Positions 19,258 through 27,909 of a stretch of 38,628 bases of DNA are shown here, piece after piece. The stretch lies in NCBI GenBank assembly GCA_945900735.1, contig CAMDJX010000005.1:1-38628 (forward strand), given 5' to 3'. The notes under the pieces were generated by a model. It had not been told where the DNA came from and made no database searches. It worked only from the letters and a program-made list of their open reading frames with translations. The translations under genes and the position numbers were made by a program. Each line of letters starts with the position of its first letter. Within the stretch, counting starts at the first letter, position 1. The stretch comes from Acidimicrobium ferrooxidans DSM 10331 (lineage in GTDB: Bacteria; Actinomycetota; Acidimicrobiia; Acidimicrobiales; Ilumatobacteraceae).

Positions 19258-20736
19258 CTAGGCCCAATTCAGCGAACGCTCAACGGCGCGTCGCCACTGC
19301 TGATACTTCGCGTCCTCGCCACCATTTGGTTCGGGGCGAAATGTGCGCTCGAGATGCCATGCGGAGGCAATGTCGTCTAGTGATGGCCAGATACCTTCGG
19401 CTAGCCCGGCAAGATACGCCGCGCCCATTGCGGTTGTCTCAAGTTCTTGAGGGCGCAGGACATCAACTCCAAGTAGGTCGGCTTGCATTTGCAACATGAA
19501 ATCCATAACCGCAGCTCCACCATCCACGCGCATGTCGCGCACCGTCACTGCGGCAGCGCTTGCCATCGCATCAACCACATCGCGAGTTTGGTAGGTGATC
19601 GATTCAATGACAGCTCGTGCGATGTGGGCGCGCGTGGTGCCGCGAGTGATACCAATGATTGTTCCGCGAGCGTGTGGGTCCCACCAAGGGCTGCCTAGGC
19701 CAGTAAATGCGGGTACGACGACGACGCCCCCCGAGTCGTTGACGCTTTGCGCGAGCGGCCCAACTTCGTGTGCATGTTGAATGATCTGCAAGCCGTCACG
19801 TAACCATTGAATGGCCGAACCAGTTACAAATATCGCCCCTTCGAGAGCGTAGGTGGGTGAACCAGTTCCTAAATCCCAAGCAACGGTTGTGAGCATTCCT
19901 TCGGCGGGCTGCGGACATGTATTGCCAACGTTCATCAGCACAAAACTTCCCGTGCCGTATGTGTTCTTGCTGCTTCCAATATCGAAGCAGGCTTGGCCGA
20001 AGAGCGCTGCTTGCTGGTCGCCCGCAATTCCCGAAATAGGTATGGAGGACGGGATTCCAACGTGTTGCGCCGTGAGCCCGCATCTTGCGCTTGATGGGAC
20101 AACGGTCGGTAGCGCGTGCATCGGAACCTGAAACAGTTCGCACATTTCTTTGCTCCAGCACATGTTTTTGATGTCAAAGAGCATTGTCCGGCTGGCGTTG
20201 GTTGCGTCAGTGACGAAGGCCGAACCCCGTGTGAGGTTCCAGATAATCCAGGAGTCGATCGTGCCGAAAGCAAGGCGAGCGTCAATTGGAAGATTGCCGT
20301 TTGCAATCAACCACTCAATCTTTGAAGCCGAAAAGTAAGGGTCGAGCACTAAACCTGTTGTATCTCGAACCAGGGGAAGCGCTGGCTCAAGTTCTTGGCA
20401 GCGTTGCGCGGTTCTACGATCTTGCCAAACAATTGCCCTACCAAACGGTTTGCCAGTGTGTTTGTCCCAGGCAACAATTGTCTCTCGTTGATTGGTAATT
20501 CCTATCGAGGCAATTGGTTGATCAATCTGCTTGATGACATCGGTCAAGGTTGCATGAACTGCGTTCCAGATTTCGTTTGCGTCATGTTCGACCCACCCTG
20601 GTTGGGGGAAATACTGCGGAAATTCTTGATAGGAGGAAATGGATGGACGTCGATCGGCAAAGACGGCTCGAGCACGTACACCAGTTGTGCCTGCGTCAAT
20701 TGCAATGACGACTGGTGATTGTTCCGCGGTCGGCAT
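19258..20736 (-). CDS. glpK: Glycerol kinase
   Basis: VIAIDAGTTGVRARAVF...GITNQRETIVAWDKHTGKPFGRAIVWQDRRT...GLGSPWWDPHARGTIIGITRGT: FGGY family, GlpK-like. Confidence 0.9.
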   Translation of the reverse strand: MPTAEQSPVVIAIDAGTTGVRARAVFADRRPSISSYQEFPQYFPQPGWVEHDANEIWNAVHATLTDVIKQIDQPIASIGITNQRETIVAWDKHTGKPFGRAIVWQDRRTAQRCQELEPALPLVRDTTGLVLDPYFSASKIEWLIANGNLPIDARLAFGTIDSWIIWNLTRGSAFVTDATNASRTMLFDIKNMCWSKEMCELFQVPMHALPTVVPSSARCGLTAQHVGIPSSIPISGIAGDQQAALFGQACFDIGSSKNTYGTGSFVLMNVGNTCPQPAEGMLTTVAWDLGTGSPTYALEGAIFVTGSAIQWLRDGLQIIQHAHEVGPLAQSVNDSGGVVVVPAFTGLGSPWWDPHARGTIIGITRGTTRAHIARAVIESITYQTRDVVDAMASAAAVTVRDMRVDGGAAVMDFMLQMQADLLGVDVLRPQELETTAMGAAYLAGLAEGIWPSLDDIASAWHLERTFRPEPNGGEDAKYQQWRRAVERSLNWA

Positions 20737-20745
20737 GCCTTGATA

Positions 20746-20877
20746 TTACGGCTGAGAGTTGAGTTGATCTTGTCTGGAGGGGTCGATCGGCCTCGGCGCG
20801 CGGTCATTTGCGATACCGCACGAAGTGAGTAGCAACGTAAGTACTGAAATTACCAATACGTAATGGCTGCGTTTCAC
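20746..20877 (-). CDS. 43-aa predicted lipoprotein (signal peptide plus lipobox), possible vestigial LpqB/GerMN-type protein
   Basis: Translated by hand: (V/M)KRSHYVLVISVLTLLLTSCGIANDRAPRPIDPSRQDQLNSQP*. LLTSC lipobox; GTG start overlaps the kinase stop codon (GTGA). Too short for the supplied ORF track. Confidence 0.65.
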   Translation of the reverse strand: MKRSHYVLVISVLTLLLTSCGIANDRAPRPIDPSRQDQLNSQP

Positions 20878-22349
20878 GCCGGTACCTCAATTGCGATCTC
20901 TACGATAAAGCGCGCACCCACGATGCCATCTTGCCGGTTCTCTGCCCAGATGCGGCCACCATGCAGCGTGATGTGTTCAAGCGCAAGGGCCAATCCAAGA
21001 CCGGCACCTTCTTGGCCGAAACGCTTGCCGGCGGCTGCGCCTCTAGAAAATCGCTCGAAGATCTTTTCTGACTCACCATCAATCAAACCCTCGCCGTTGT
21101 CTTCGACGATGATCCAAATGTTTCCAATGGGCTCATCCTCTTCGGCCATTTGCACGTGCACCGTTGGTCGACCGCCGCTGTGGATCCTTGCGTTGTCGAT
21201 GAGGTTTGCGATTACGCGTGCGAGGCGTCGTTTGTCGCCACGAATTACAACCGATTCAACATCGGTAGAAACCCGCACTTCAGTTTTTGGCAAGCTACTT
21301 ACAGAGATTGCTTGGCGGACGAACTCGTGCGCCACAAGCGGCTCCTTTACGAGACGAATAGCTCCTGCATCAAATCGCGAAATCTCAAGCAGGTCTTCGA
21401 CAAGTCCTTGGAACCTCGCAACGTCACCAACGAGCAGGTCGAGCGCTGCCTGCGATCTTTCGGACAGTTCGTCGCGTCGCGACTCCATTACTTGCACTGA
21501 CGCCGCAAGCGTCATGAGGGGGGATCGCAATTCGTGGCTTACATCCGAAGTAAATCTTGCATCTCGCTCTACGCGTAGTTGCATTGCCGAGACCATGTCG
21601 TTAAATGCGGCAGTCAATACTTGCAAGTCCGGATCGTCGGTTGGCTCAAGTCGGGTGTCGAGGCTTCCATCGGCAATTGCCCGTGCTGCTTGGGCGGCGT
21701 TGGCAAGCGGTCTTACAGCGCGCCGTGAGGCGAAAGACCCGAGTCCGAAGCCAACCAAGATGGTGATGAATGCGGAAAAGAACAGTGCGATTTGCACGCT
21801 TCGCAGCGCCTCACGCACTTCGCGCAAATTGTCTAACTCAAAGTATGTTGCGTTTACTCGCTCTAGGCGAATGCCAACAACTAAGGCTTGCCCATTGCGA
21901 ACCGAAGTAGTCATAATGGCAGCCCGACGTTGGCCAATCACCTGTTCCTTCAATGATGGGGGGATCGCCGACTCTGTGAACAGTTGGCTAGTTCCCGTCC
22001 ACTTGCCATCCATGAATAACAATCGGTGAGAGTCGCCAACTTGGTTGAGCGCTTTGTCTATTGCCGAGCGGTCGGCCAACAAATCATTCTGAACGCGTCT
22101 TGCGTTTGCAAAGGCCAAGTTTATTTCGGCCTTTTCACGCTGTTGCAAAAGGCTGGACCGAGTGAAGCTATAGGTAGTTGTCGCAAGAACTCCCGCAAGA
22201 ATCATCGACCCCACTCCGAAGATGATGAGTATTCGATTTCGAAGACCGATCCGCTTTGGCCTCACTCGTTTGGCAACAGTACGGATAATGCGACGAGCCC
22301 TCGTTAGTCGGTATCTCCCTTTGGGTTCGTCGTCAAGGGGATCAATCAC
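20874..22349 (-). CDS. Sensor histidine kinase, MtrB-like
   Basis: TM-dCache/linker-TM-HAMP (RRAVRPLANAAQAARAIADGSLDTRLEP), H-box RFTSDVSHELRSPLMTLAAS, N box NLIDNARIHSGG, G boxes DNGEGL and GAGLGLALA. Confidence 0.92.
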   Translation of the reverse strand: MIDPLDDEPKGRYRLTRARRIIRTVAKRVRPKRIGLRNRILIIFGVGSMILAGVLATTTYSFTRSSLLQQREKAEINLAFANARRVQNDLLADRSAIDKALNQVGDSHRLLFMDGKWTGTSQLFTESAIPPSLKEQVIGQRRAAIMTTSVRNGQALVVGIRLERVNATYFELDNLREVREALRSVQIALFFSAFITILVGFGLGSFASRRAVRPLANAAQAARAIADGSLDTRLEPTDDPDLQVLTAAFNDMVSAMQLRVERDARFTSDVSHELRSPLMTLAASVQVMESRRDELSERSQAALDLLVGDVARFQGLVEDLLEISRFDAGAIRLVKEPLVAHEFVRQAISVSSLPKTEVRVSTDVESVVIRGDKRRLARVIANLIDNARIHSGGRPTVHVQMAEEDEPIGNIWIIVEDNGEGLIDGESEKIFERFSRGAAAGKRFGQEGAGLGLALALEHITLHGGRIWAENRQDGIVGARFIVEIAIEVPA

Positions 22350-23035
22350 GATTGCAGGCGATAACCAAGCCCTCGCACTGTTACTACGTGGGTTGGGTTG
22401 GCAGGATCAACTTCAATTTTCATCCTCAAGCGGCGTATGTGCACATCGACAAGTCGACCGTCACCAAAATATCCGTAGCCCCATACTTTGTCGAGCAACA
22501 ACTCGCGGCTGAAGACGCCGCCTGGGTCGTGCGCAAGTTCGCACAACAAACGAAATTCGGTCTTGGTAAGAACCACTTCGTTGTGGTCGAGCAAGACCTT
22601 TCCTTCATCGGGGATTATCTCAAGATTTCCAAATTGAAGTTTGGAGTGGCCAGTTGCTGAGGGCTTGGCCCTTCGCAGCAGCGCGCGAATTCGTGCTGCA
22701 AGTTCCTTAGGCGCGAATGGTTTCGTCAGGTAATCATCCGCACCTGCCTCAAGGCCTGCAACTACATCGTGCGTGTCGGCACGTGCGGTGACCATGACGA
22801 CTGGAACATCGCTCAGTTTGCGAATGTTTCGACACAGTTCAAAACCATCGATGCCGGGCAGCATGATGTCGATGAGAACGACATCTGTGGTGGTCCGCTG
22901 AAAGACTTCAATGGCTTCTTCGCCGCTGGAAGCTTCATAAACGGTCCAACCTTCGTCTTCGAGAGCTAACTTGACCGACGCACGGATTCGCTCGTCGTCC
23001 TCGACGGTTAGAACGCTGATCCCCACAGACATCAT
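22346..23035 (-). CDS. OmpR-family response regulator, MtrA-like
   Basis: Receiver domain (VEDDERIRASV...VVLIDIMLPGIDGFEL...DDYLTKPF) and winged-helix DNA-binding domain; ATGA overlap with kinase. Confidence 0.93.
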   Translation of the reverse strand: MMSVGISVLTVEDDERIRASVKLALEDEGWTVYEASSGEEAIEVFQRTTTDVVLIDIMLPGIDGFELCRNIRKLSDVPVVMVTARADTHDVVAGLEAGADDYLTKPFAPKELAARIRALLRRAKPSATGHSKLQFGNLEIIPDEGKVLLDHNEVVLTKTEFRLLCELAHDPGGVFSRELLLDKVWGYGYFGDGRLVDVHIRRLRMKIEVDPANPTHVVTVRGLGYRLQS

Positions 23036-23037
23036 TG

Positions 23038-23838
23038 TTACTCGCTGGCAACGCTTGCTGCGGTGATGAGCGCTGAGAGGGGCTCGAATATTTTTGGTGG
23101 GCTTACGAGCAGTTCGGCTGGGCGAACGGGCCCGCCCGAAAAGTCTCCTGATAGGCAGCCTGCCTCACGGGCTATCAGTTCGCCAGCGGCGATATCCCAT
23201 GGAAACAAATTTTCTTCGAAGTAGGCATCCAATCTTCCGCAGGCCACAAAACAGAGGTCGATTGAGGCTGCGCCGAACCTTCGGATGTCTCGAATGTCGT
23301 GGATCATTCGGGAAACTCTCTTTGCCTGAACAGTGCGGGCATCTGGTGAATAGCTAAAGCCTGTGCACACCAATGCTTGCGAGATGGTGTCGATGTCATT
23401 GCAGTGGATTGGCTGGTCGTTCAGAAACGCACCACCACCTCGCGTGGCGGTAAACATTTCATCGAGTGCAGGGATATAAACAACCCCAGCAAGCGGGCCA
23501 CTGCTGTCGGCAGCGCCAATGGACACCGCCCAGTTGGGCAACGCATACAGGAAATTGGTCGTTCCATCGATCGGGTCGATGTACCAAGTGATTTCAGAAG
23601 TTCCCGAGTGCGCTGCACCTTCTTCGCCTACCACCGAGTCGAGCGGTCGTAATGTGCGAAGTCCGTCAAAGATCATTGCTTCCGACGCGCGGTCAAATTC
23701 GGTCACCATGTCGGTGCCAGTCGATTTAGTTTGAACATTGTGCAGTCCGGCTTTTCGACCAGCCAGAGCCATGTCTCCCGCCGCTCGCGCCAACTGCTTG
23801 GCAACAACAAGGGCTTCGTGAGCCAGGGGAAGCGTCAT
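23038..23838 (-). CDS. Inositol monophosphatase family protein
   Basis: VTEFDRASEAMIFDGL, VVGEEG, WYIDPIDGTTNFLYALPNWAVSIG, WDIAAGELIAREAG. Start set at MTLPLAHEA (23838), ATGA-coupled to the upstream gene. Confidence 0.92.
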   Translation of the reverse strand: MTLPLAHEALVVAKQLARAAGDMALAGRKAGLHNVQTKSTGTDMVTEFDRASEAMIFDGLRTLRPLDSVVGEEGAAHSGTSEITWYIDPIDGTTNFLYALPNWAVSIGAADSSGPLAGVVYIPALDEMFTATRGGGAFLNDQPIHCNDIDTISQALVCTGFSYSPDARTVQAKRVSRMIHDIRDIRRFGAASIDLCFVACGRLDAYFEENLFPWDIAAGELIAREAGCLSGDFSGGPVRPAELLVSPPKIFEPLSALITAASVASE

Positions 23839-24134
23839 CTGTCGGAAATCTCTCGCCACTCGCCAACGGCGCGAAGTACAAGTACCGCAACAATGCTCAT
23901 TCCAATAGCGCCTGATATCGAACCAACCAATAAACCGACTCCGGTACCCAATTGGCACGAGCCCGAACACTGCACGTCAACCAATGAGTAACCAATTGCT
24001 CCACCAGTGAGGCCGGCAATACAAATTGCAGCAAAGGCAATGCCGCGTGCAAGCGGGGATGGAAGTGCGGAAAGCTGGCGATCTTGCGAACCGGGGTTTG
24101 ACACAGGGTTATCGTAGTTGTCACCGTGGTTCAC
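23835..24134 (-). CDS. Small membrane protein, two predicted TM segments, function unknown
   Basis: ARGIAFAAICIAGLTGGAIGYSLVDVQ...GTGVGLLVGSISGAIGMSIVAVLVLRAV; stop overlaps IMPase ATG. Start uncertain: ATG 24167, GTG 24134 or GTG 24104. Confidence 0.6.
   Translation of the reverse strand: MNHGDNYDNPVSNPGSQDRQLSALPSPLARGIAFAAICIAGLTGGAIGYSLVDVQCSGSCQLGTGVGLLVGSISGAIGMSIVAVLVLRAVGEWREISDR
24086..24101. promoter_or_regulatory. Candidate LexA (SOS) box upstream of dinB
   Basis: GCGAAC-CGGG-GTTTGA matches 10 of 12 defined positions of the actinobacterial consensus TCGAAC-N4-GTTCGA; ends 25 bp before the dinB GTG and overlaps TTGACA. Confidence 0.5.
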
Positions 24135-25406
24135 TCTGTAAACGCACCTTCGCGAACGATTTTGCATGTTGACATGGACATGTTTTTTGTGGCGGTCGAA
24201 TTGCGGCGGCGTCCCGAGTTGCGCGGTCTTCCCGTGGTCGTTGGTGGTGACGGGAGGCGCGGCGTTGTCGCTGCGGCCTCATATGAAGCCCGACGGTATG
24301 GCGTTTTTTCCGCCATGCCTGCGTCGCGAGCAAGAAAACTTTGTCCCAATGCAATATTTCTTCCGGGCGACATGGATGAGTACGTAAGCGTTAGTGCGCA
24401 GGTGTTTGAAATCTTTCACGACTACACACCCTTGGTTGAAGGGCTTTCGCTCGATGAAGCATTCCTTGATGTCACAGGTTCATTGCGGGCGATTGGATCG
24501 GGCACATTCATTGCGGCAGAGATCAGGCGACGGGTGCTTGAGGAGATTGGTCTCCGTTGTTGTGTCGGGGTGGCACCAAGCAAGTTCATTGCAAAACTTG
24601 CATCCAAGCACGCGAAGCCGATTGCAACTGCAAGTGGGGTTCAGCCGGGATTCGGTGTTTACGAGGTGTTGGCGGGCGACGAACTTGCCTTTGTGCGGCC
24701 AATGCATGTCAAATCATTGTGGGGTGTAGGCCCAGTGACGCTTGAGAAGTTGACGCGGCTTGGCATTTCGACTGTCAACGACTTGGCCGCCATTGATGTC
24801 CGTGCACTTGCCGGGATCGTTGGAGAGTCGCACGCACAACACCTGCACGAATTGGCTCATGCCAAAGACGACCGCGATGTAGAGCCAAATCGCGAATCAA
24901 AATCCATCGGCAACGAGGAAACTTTCTCTCACGATATGTATTCAATTGATGATGTTCGAACGCATGTTGTGCGTTTGATTGATTCGGTGTCGAAGCGATG
25001 CCGCGAGGAATCTCAATGGCCTCGAACGTGCACCCTCAAAATCAAGTATTCGGACTTTCAGATGATTACTCGTTCACATACCGAGCAAACAGCAGTGACA
25101 AGTTCGCAAGCAATGTTGAAAATGCTTGAGCCCCTATTAACGACTATTGACGTGTCGCGTGGGGTTCGACTTGTCGGAGTGAGTGCTCGCAATTTTGATA
25201 CTGACGGCCATCAGCTGTCGCTATTTGACGACGGCATTCAAAGCAATGATGCGGCGGTGCTCGATGAAGCATGGGCGCCGGCAACGCAGGCTATTGACGA
25301 CATCCGGGAGCGGTTTGGGGATAGCGCAATTCGCCCTGCAAGCACGTTGAAATCGACAGAATTATCCACCAGCACCCCGTGGGGGCCGCGAGGCGTACCC
25401 GAATAG
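24126..25406 (+). CDS. dinB: DNA polymerase IV (Y-family)
   Basis: ILHVDMDMFFVAVELRRRPELRGLPVVVGG...SLDEAFLDVTGS...GVAPSKFIAKLASKHAKP: Y-family polymerase motifs. GTG start. Confidence 0.95.
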   Translation: MVHSVNAPSRTILHVDMDMFFVAVELRRRPELRGLPVVVGGDGRRGVVAAASYEARRYGVFSAMPASRARKLCPNAIFLPGDMDEYVSVSAQVFEIFHDYTPLVEGLSLDEAFLDVTGSLRAIGSGTFIAAEIRRRVLEEIGLRCCVGVAPSKFIAKLASKHAKPIATASGVQPGFGVYEVLAGDELAFVRPMHVKSLWGVGPVTLEKLTRLGISTVNDLAAIDVRALAGIVGESHAQHLHELAHAKDDRDVEPNRESKSIGNEETFSHDMYSIDDVRTHVVRLIDSVSKRCREESQWPRTCTLKIKYSDFQMITRSHTEQTAVTSSQAMLKMLEPLLTTIDVSRGVRLVGVSARNFDTDGHQLSLFDDGIQSNDAAVLDEAWAPATQAIDDIRERFGDSAIRPASTLKSTELSTSTPWGPRGVPE

Positions 25407-25452
25407 TTGTCGTGACATTGAGTTTTCGCACAATCCGTGCGAGACTGGTCGC

Positions 25453-25803
25453 ATGCCACTTTCCGATGACGAACAAAGAATCCTTCGGGATATCGAGGAA
25501 CAGCTGCAATCCGACGAACGCTTTGCAACTGCCGTTTCGCCTTCGGGGCTGTACCGACATTCAGTAAAAACTGTTCGTTGGGCCGCGTTAGGGGTGTTCT
25601 CCTCCCTGGTGTTCACAGTTGTTTCGTTGCAGGTGCATTTCATTCTGGCGTTTGTTGGCTTTCTTGGGATGTTGGCATGTGTCCTAGTGATCGAGCGTCA
25701 GCTGCGTGCAATGAGCAAGGTTGGCCTGAAAGATGTGGCGGCAAGCATTCGTGGGTCACGAATGGCAGCCCAAGCTATGCGTTCCAAATTCGGCCGCGAA
25801 TAG
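25453..25803 (+). CDS. DUF3040 family membrane protein
   Basis: MPLSDDEQRILRDIEEQLQSDERFA followed by two TM segments: hallmark N-terminus of DUF3040 proteins next to dinB/mraZ in actinobacteria. Confidence 0.85.
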   Translation: MPLSDDEQRILRDIEEQLQSDERFATAVSPSGLYRHSVKTVRWAALGVFSSLVFTVVSLQVHFILAFVGFLGMLACVLVIERQLRAMSKVGLKDVAASIRGSRMAAQAMRSKFGRE

Positions 25804-25820
25804 TTCAGGTTGGCACGTAA

Positions 25821-26681
25821 GTGGCCGAACAAAGCGGGTTTCTCGCAGTCGATATTGGTGGCACCAAACTGGCGACAGCAATCGTTTCGCTCAGTGGTGC
25901 AGTAATTGCTCGTAGTCAGGCTCCGACACCGAAAACAGATGTATGGGCAACGCTTTCGTCGCTAGTCATTGAACAACTGTCGTCCGCACCCATTGCAGTG
26001 TCCTCGGTTGGTGTCGGTTGTGGTGGCCCGATGGAATGGGCAGGCGAGAGTGTGTCTCCGTTGAATATTCAAGATTGGCGCAACTTCCCGTTGCGCCGAC
26101 GTTTTGCCGAAATAACACAACTTCCTGTATTCATTGCTAACGATGCGCAGGCAATTGTCTTGGGCGAAGCATGGTGTGGCGCTGCTCAAGGAACGAGTGA
26201 TGTGTTGGGCATGGTGGTGTCAACGGGTGTCGGTGGAGGAATACTTTCGCGGGGCCAACTCGTTGTTGGTCGACTGGGCAATGCCGGCCATATCGGCCAC
26301 ATCAATGTGCAGCCCGACGGACGGCTATGTGCATGCGGTGCTCGGGGATGTTTAGAGGCCTACGCGTCCGGGCCATCAATCGCCAGCATCACGGGCGCGC
26401 CAGCCGAGAGCGCTTCAACCGAAACGGTCCTGACAACTGGTCGTTATGTCGGTCTGGCAATCGCGTCCGCCGCGGCCTTGCTGGACTTTGACTTGGTCGT
26501 GATCGGAGGGTCGGTTGCGCTTGGTTTTGGGGAGCCATTCTTTGCTGCGGTTCGCCAGGAGTTAGAGCAATCGGCACAATTGGACTTCATTCGAGGGGTG
26601 CAAGTGAAGCCGGTGGGGTTGGGGGCCGATTCTCCTCTCGTTGGGGCTGCAGCTGTGGCGCGGATGGCGACTATCGTTTAG
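25821..26681 (+). CDS. ROK-family sugar kinase (glucokinase-like)
   Basis: LAVDIGGTKLATAIV, VSTGVGGGI, GHINVQPDGRLCACGARGCLEAYASG (ROK zinc motif). GTG start. Confidence 0.9.
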   Translation: MAEQSGFLAVDIGGTKLATAIVSLSGAVIARSQAPTPKTDVWATLSSLVIEQLSSAPIAVSSVGVGCGGPMEWAGESVSPLNIQDWRNFPLRRRFAEITQLPVFIANDAQAIVLGEAWCGAAQGTSDVLGMVVSTGVGGGILSRGQLVVGRLGNAGHIGHINVQPDGRLCACGARGCLEAYASGPSIASITGAPAESASTETVLTTGRYVGLAIASAAALLDFDLVVIGGSVALGFGEPFFAAVRQELEQSAQLDFIRGVQVKPVGLGADSPLVGAAAVARMATIV

Positions 26682-26684
26682 AAA

Positions 26685-27905
26685 ATGCATCCCTCTTACA
26701 GCCCCGAAGCAGAGCAGTACCGAGCAAAGGTTCAAGAATTTCTTGCAGACAACTTGCCAAAGAATTGGAAAGGCACCGGTTCGCTAGAAGGTGAAGAACT
26801 AGAGAGTTTCGTTCGCGGTTGGCGACCAGTGTTGGCAAAGAGTGGCTATTTGGCGCCAGGCTGGCCGGTTGCGTATGGCGGTGGCGGCCTGTCTGCGTTA
26901 GAGCAAGTAATAGTTGCAGAAGAATTTGAGCGCGCGGGTGTTCCAACAGGCGCCCCCAACGATGTGTTCAGCATTCAGATGCTTGGAAACACTTTGTTGA
27001 TGTTTGGAACCGAAGAACAAAAGAAGCATTTCCTGCCGCGCATCATTTCCGGCGAAGATACATGGTGTCAGGGATATAGCGAGCCCAATGCTGGTAGCGA
27101 TCTTTCCAATGTTGGTTTGAAAGCTGTGCTCGACGGCGATCAATGGATCATTAACGGTCAAAAGATTTGGACTTCTGCGGGGCACTTAGCCGATCACATA
27201 TTTACGCTTGCAAGAACCGACCCAGACTCACCTAAGCACAAGGGAATTTCATTCCTGTTAGTTGACATGCGCCAGCCAGGCATCGAAGTTCGCCCGATCA
27301 AGATGATTTCGGGCGAAAGCGAATTCAACGAAGTCTTTTATACCGATGCAACGACACCAAAGGACCAAGTTGTTGGTGGTGTAAACAACGGTTGGGCCGT
27401 TGCCATGGGTTTGCTTGGGTTCGAACGGGGAGAGGCCGCAGCAACCGCGCCAATTCGTTTCGCTGCAGAAATCGATCGTCTGTTTGCGCTAGCGAAAGAA
27501 CGAGGCGTAAACAACGATCCGCGCATTCGGCAGAAGTTGGCATGGTGCTACTCGCAAGTGCAAGTGATGAAGTACTTGGGAATGCGCACTCTGACAAAGT
27601 TTCTCGCTGGCCATCACCCGGGCCCGGACGGTGCAATTTTCAAATTGTTCTGGAGCGAGTACCACAAGATCGTGACCGAAATTGGTGTTGACATTTTGGG
27701 AATGGACGCGCTTGTGCCGTCAGGCAGAAAGCCTTCAAGCGCATTCCAGACCGATGACGCCGGTGCGCCAAACGACTCGATGAGTTGGGCTATGACATTC
27801 TTGAACGCTCGTGCTGGCACTATTTACGCCGGCTCTTCGCAGATTCAGCGCAATATCATCGGCGAGATGGTGCTTGGACTACCTAAGGAACCAAAGCCGG
27901 GTTGA
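26685..27905 (+). CDS. Acyl-CoA dehydrogenase
   Basis: WCQGYSEPNAGSDLSNVGLKAVLDGDQWIINGQKIWTSAGHLADHIFTLARTD; C-terminal GSSQIQRNIIGEMVLGLP. Confidence 0.94.
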   Translation: MHPSYSPEAEQYRAKVQEFLADNLPKNWKGTGSLEGEELESFVRGWRPVLAKSGYLAPGWPVAYGGGGLSALEQVIVAEEFERAGVPTGAPNDVFSIQMLGNTLLMFGTEEQKKHFLPRIISGEDTWCQGYSEPNAGSDLSNVGLKAVLDGDQWIINGQKIWTSAGHLADHIFTLARTDPDSPKHKGISFLLVDMRQPGIEVRPIKMISGESEFNEVFYTDATTPKDQVVGGVNNGWAVAMGLLGFERGEAAATAPIRFAAEIDRLFALAKERGVNNDPRIRQKLAWCYSQVQVMKYLGMRTLTKFLAGHHPGPDGAIFKLFWSEYHKIVTEIGVDILGMDALVPSGRKPSSAFQTDDAGAPNDSMSWAMTFLNARAGTIYAGSSQIQRNIIGEMVLGLPKEPKPG

Positions 27906-27909
27906 TGAG

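Noticed and set aside
20863-22029. 388-aa plus-strand ORF opposite the histidine kinase
   Set aside because: Long but Ser/Arg-rich with no domain pattern; the opposite strand encodes an unmistakable HAMP/HisKA/HATPase kinase.
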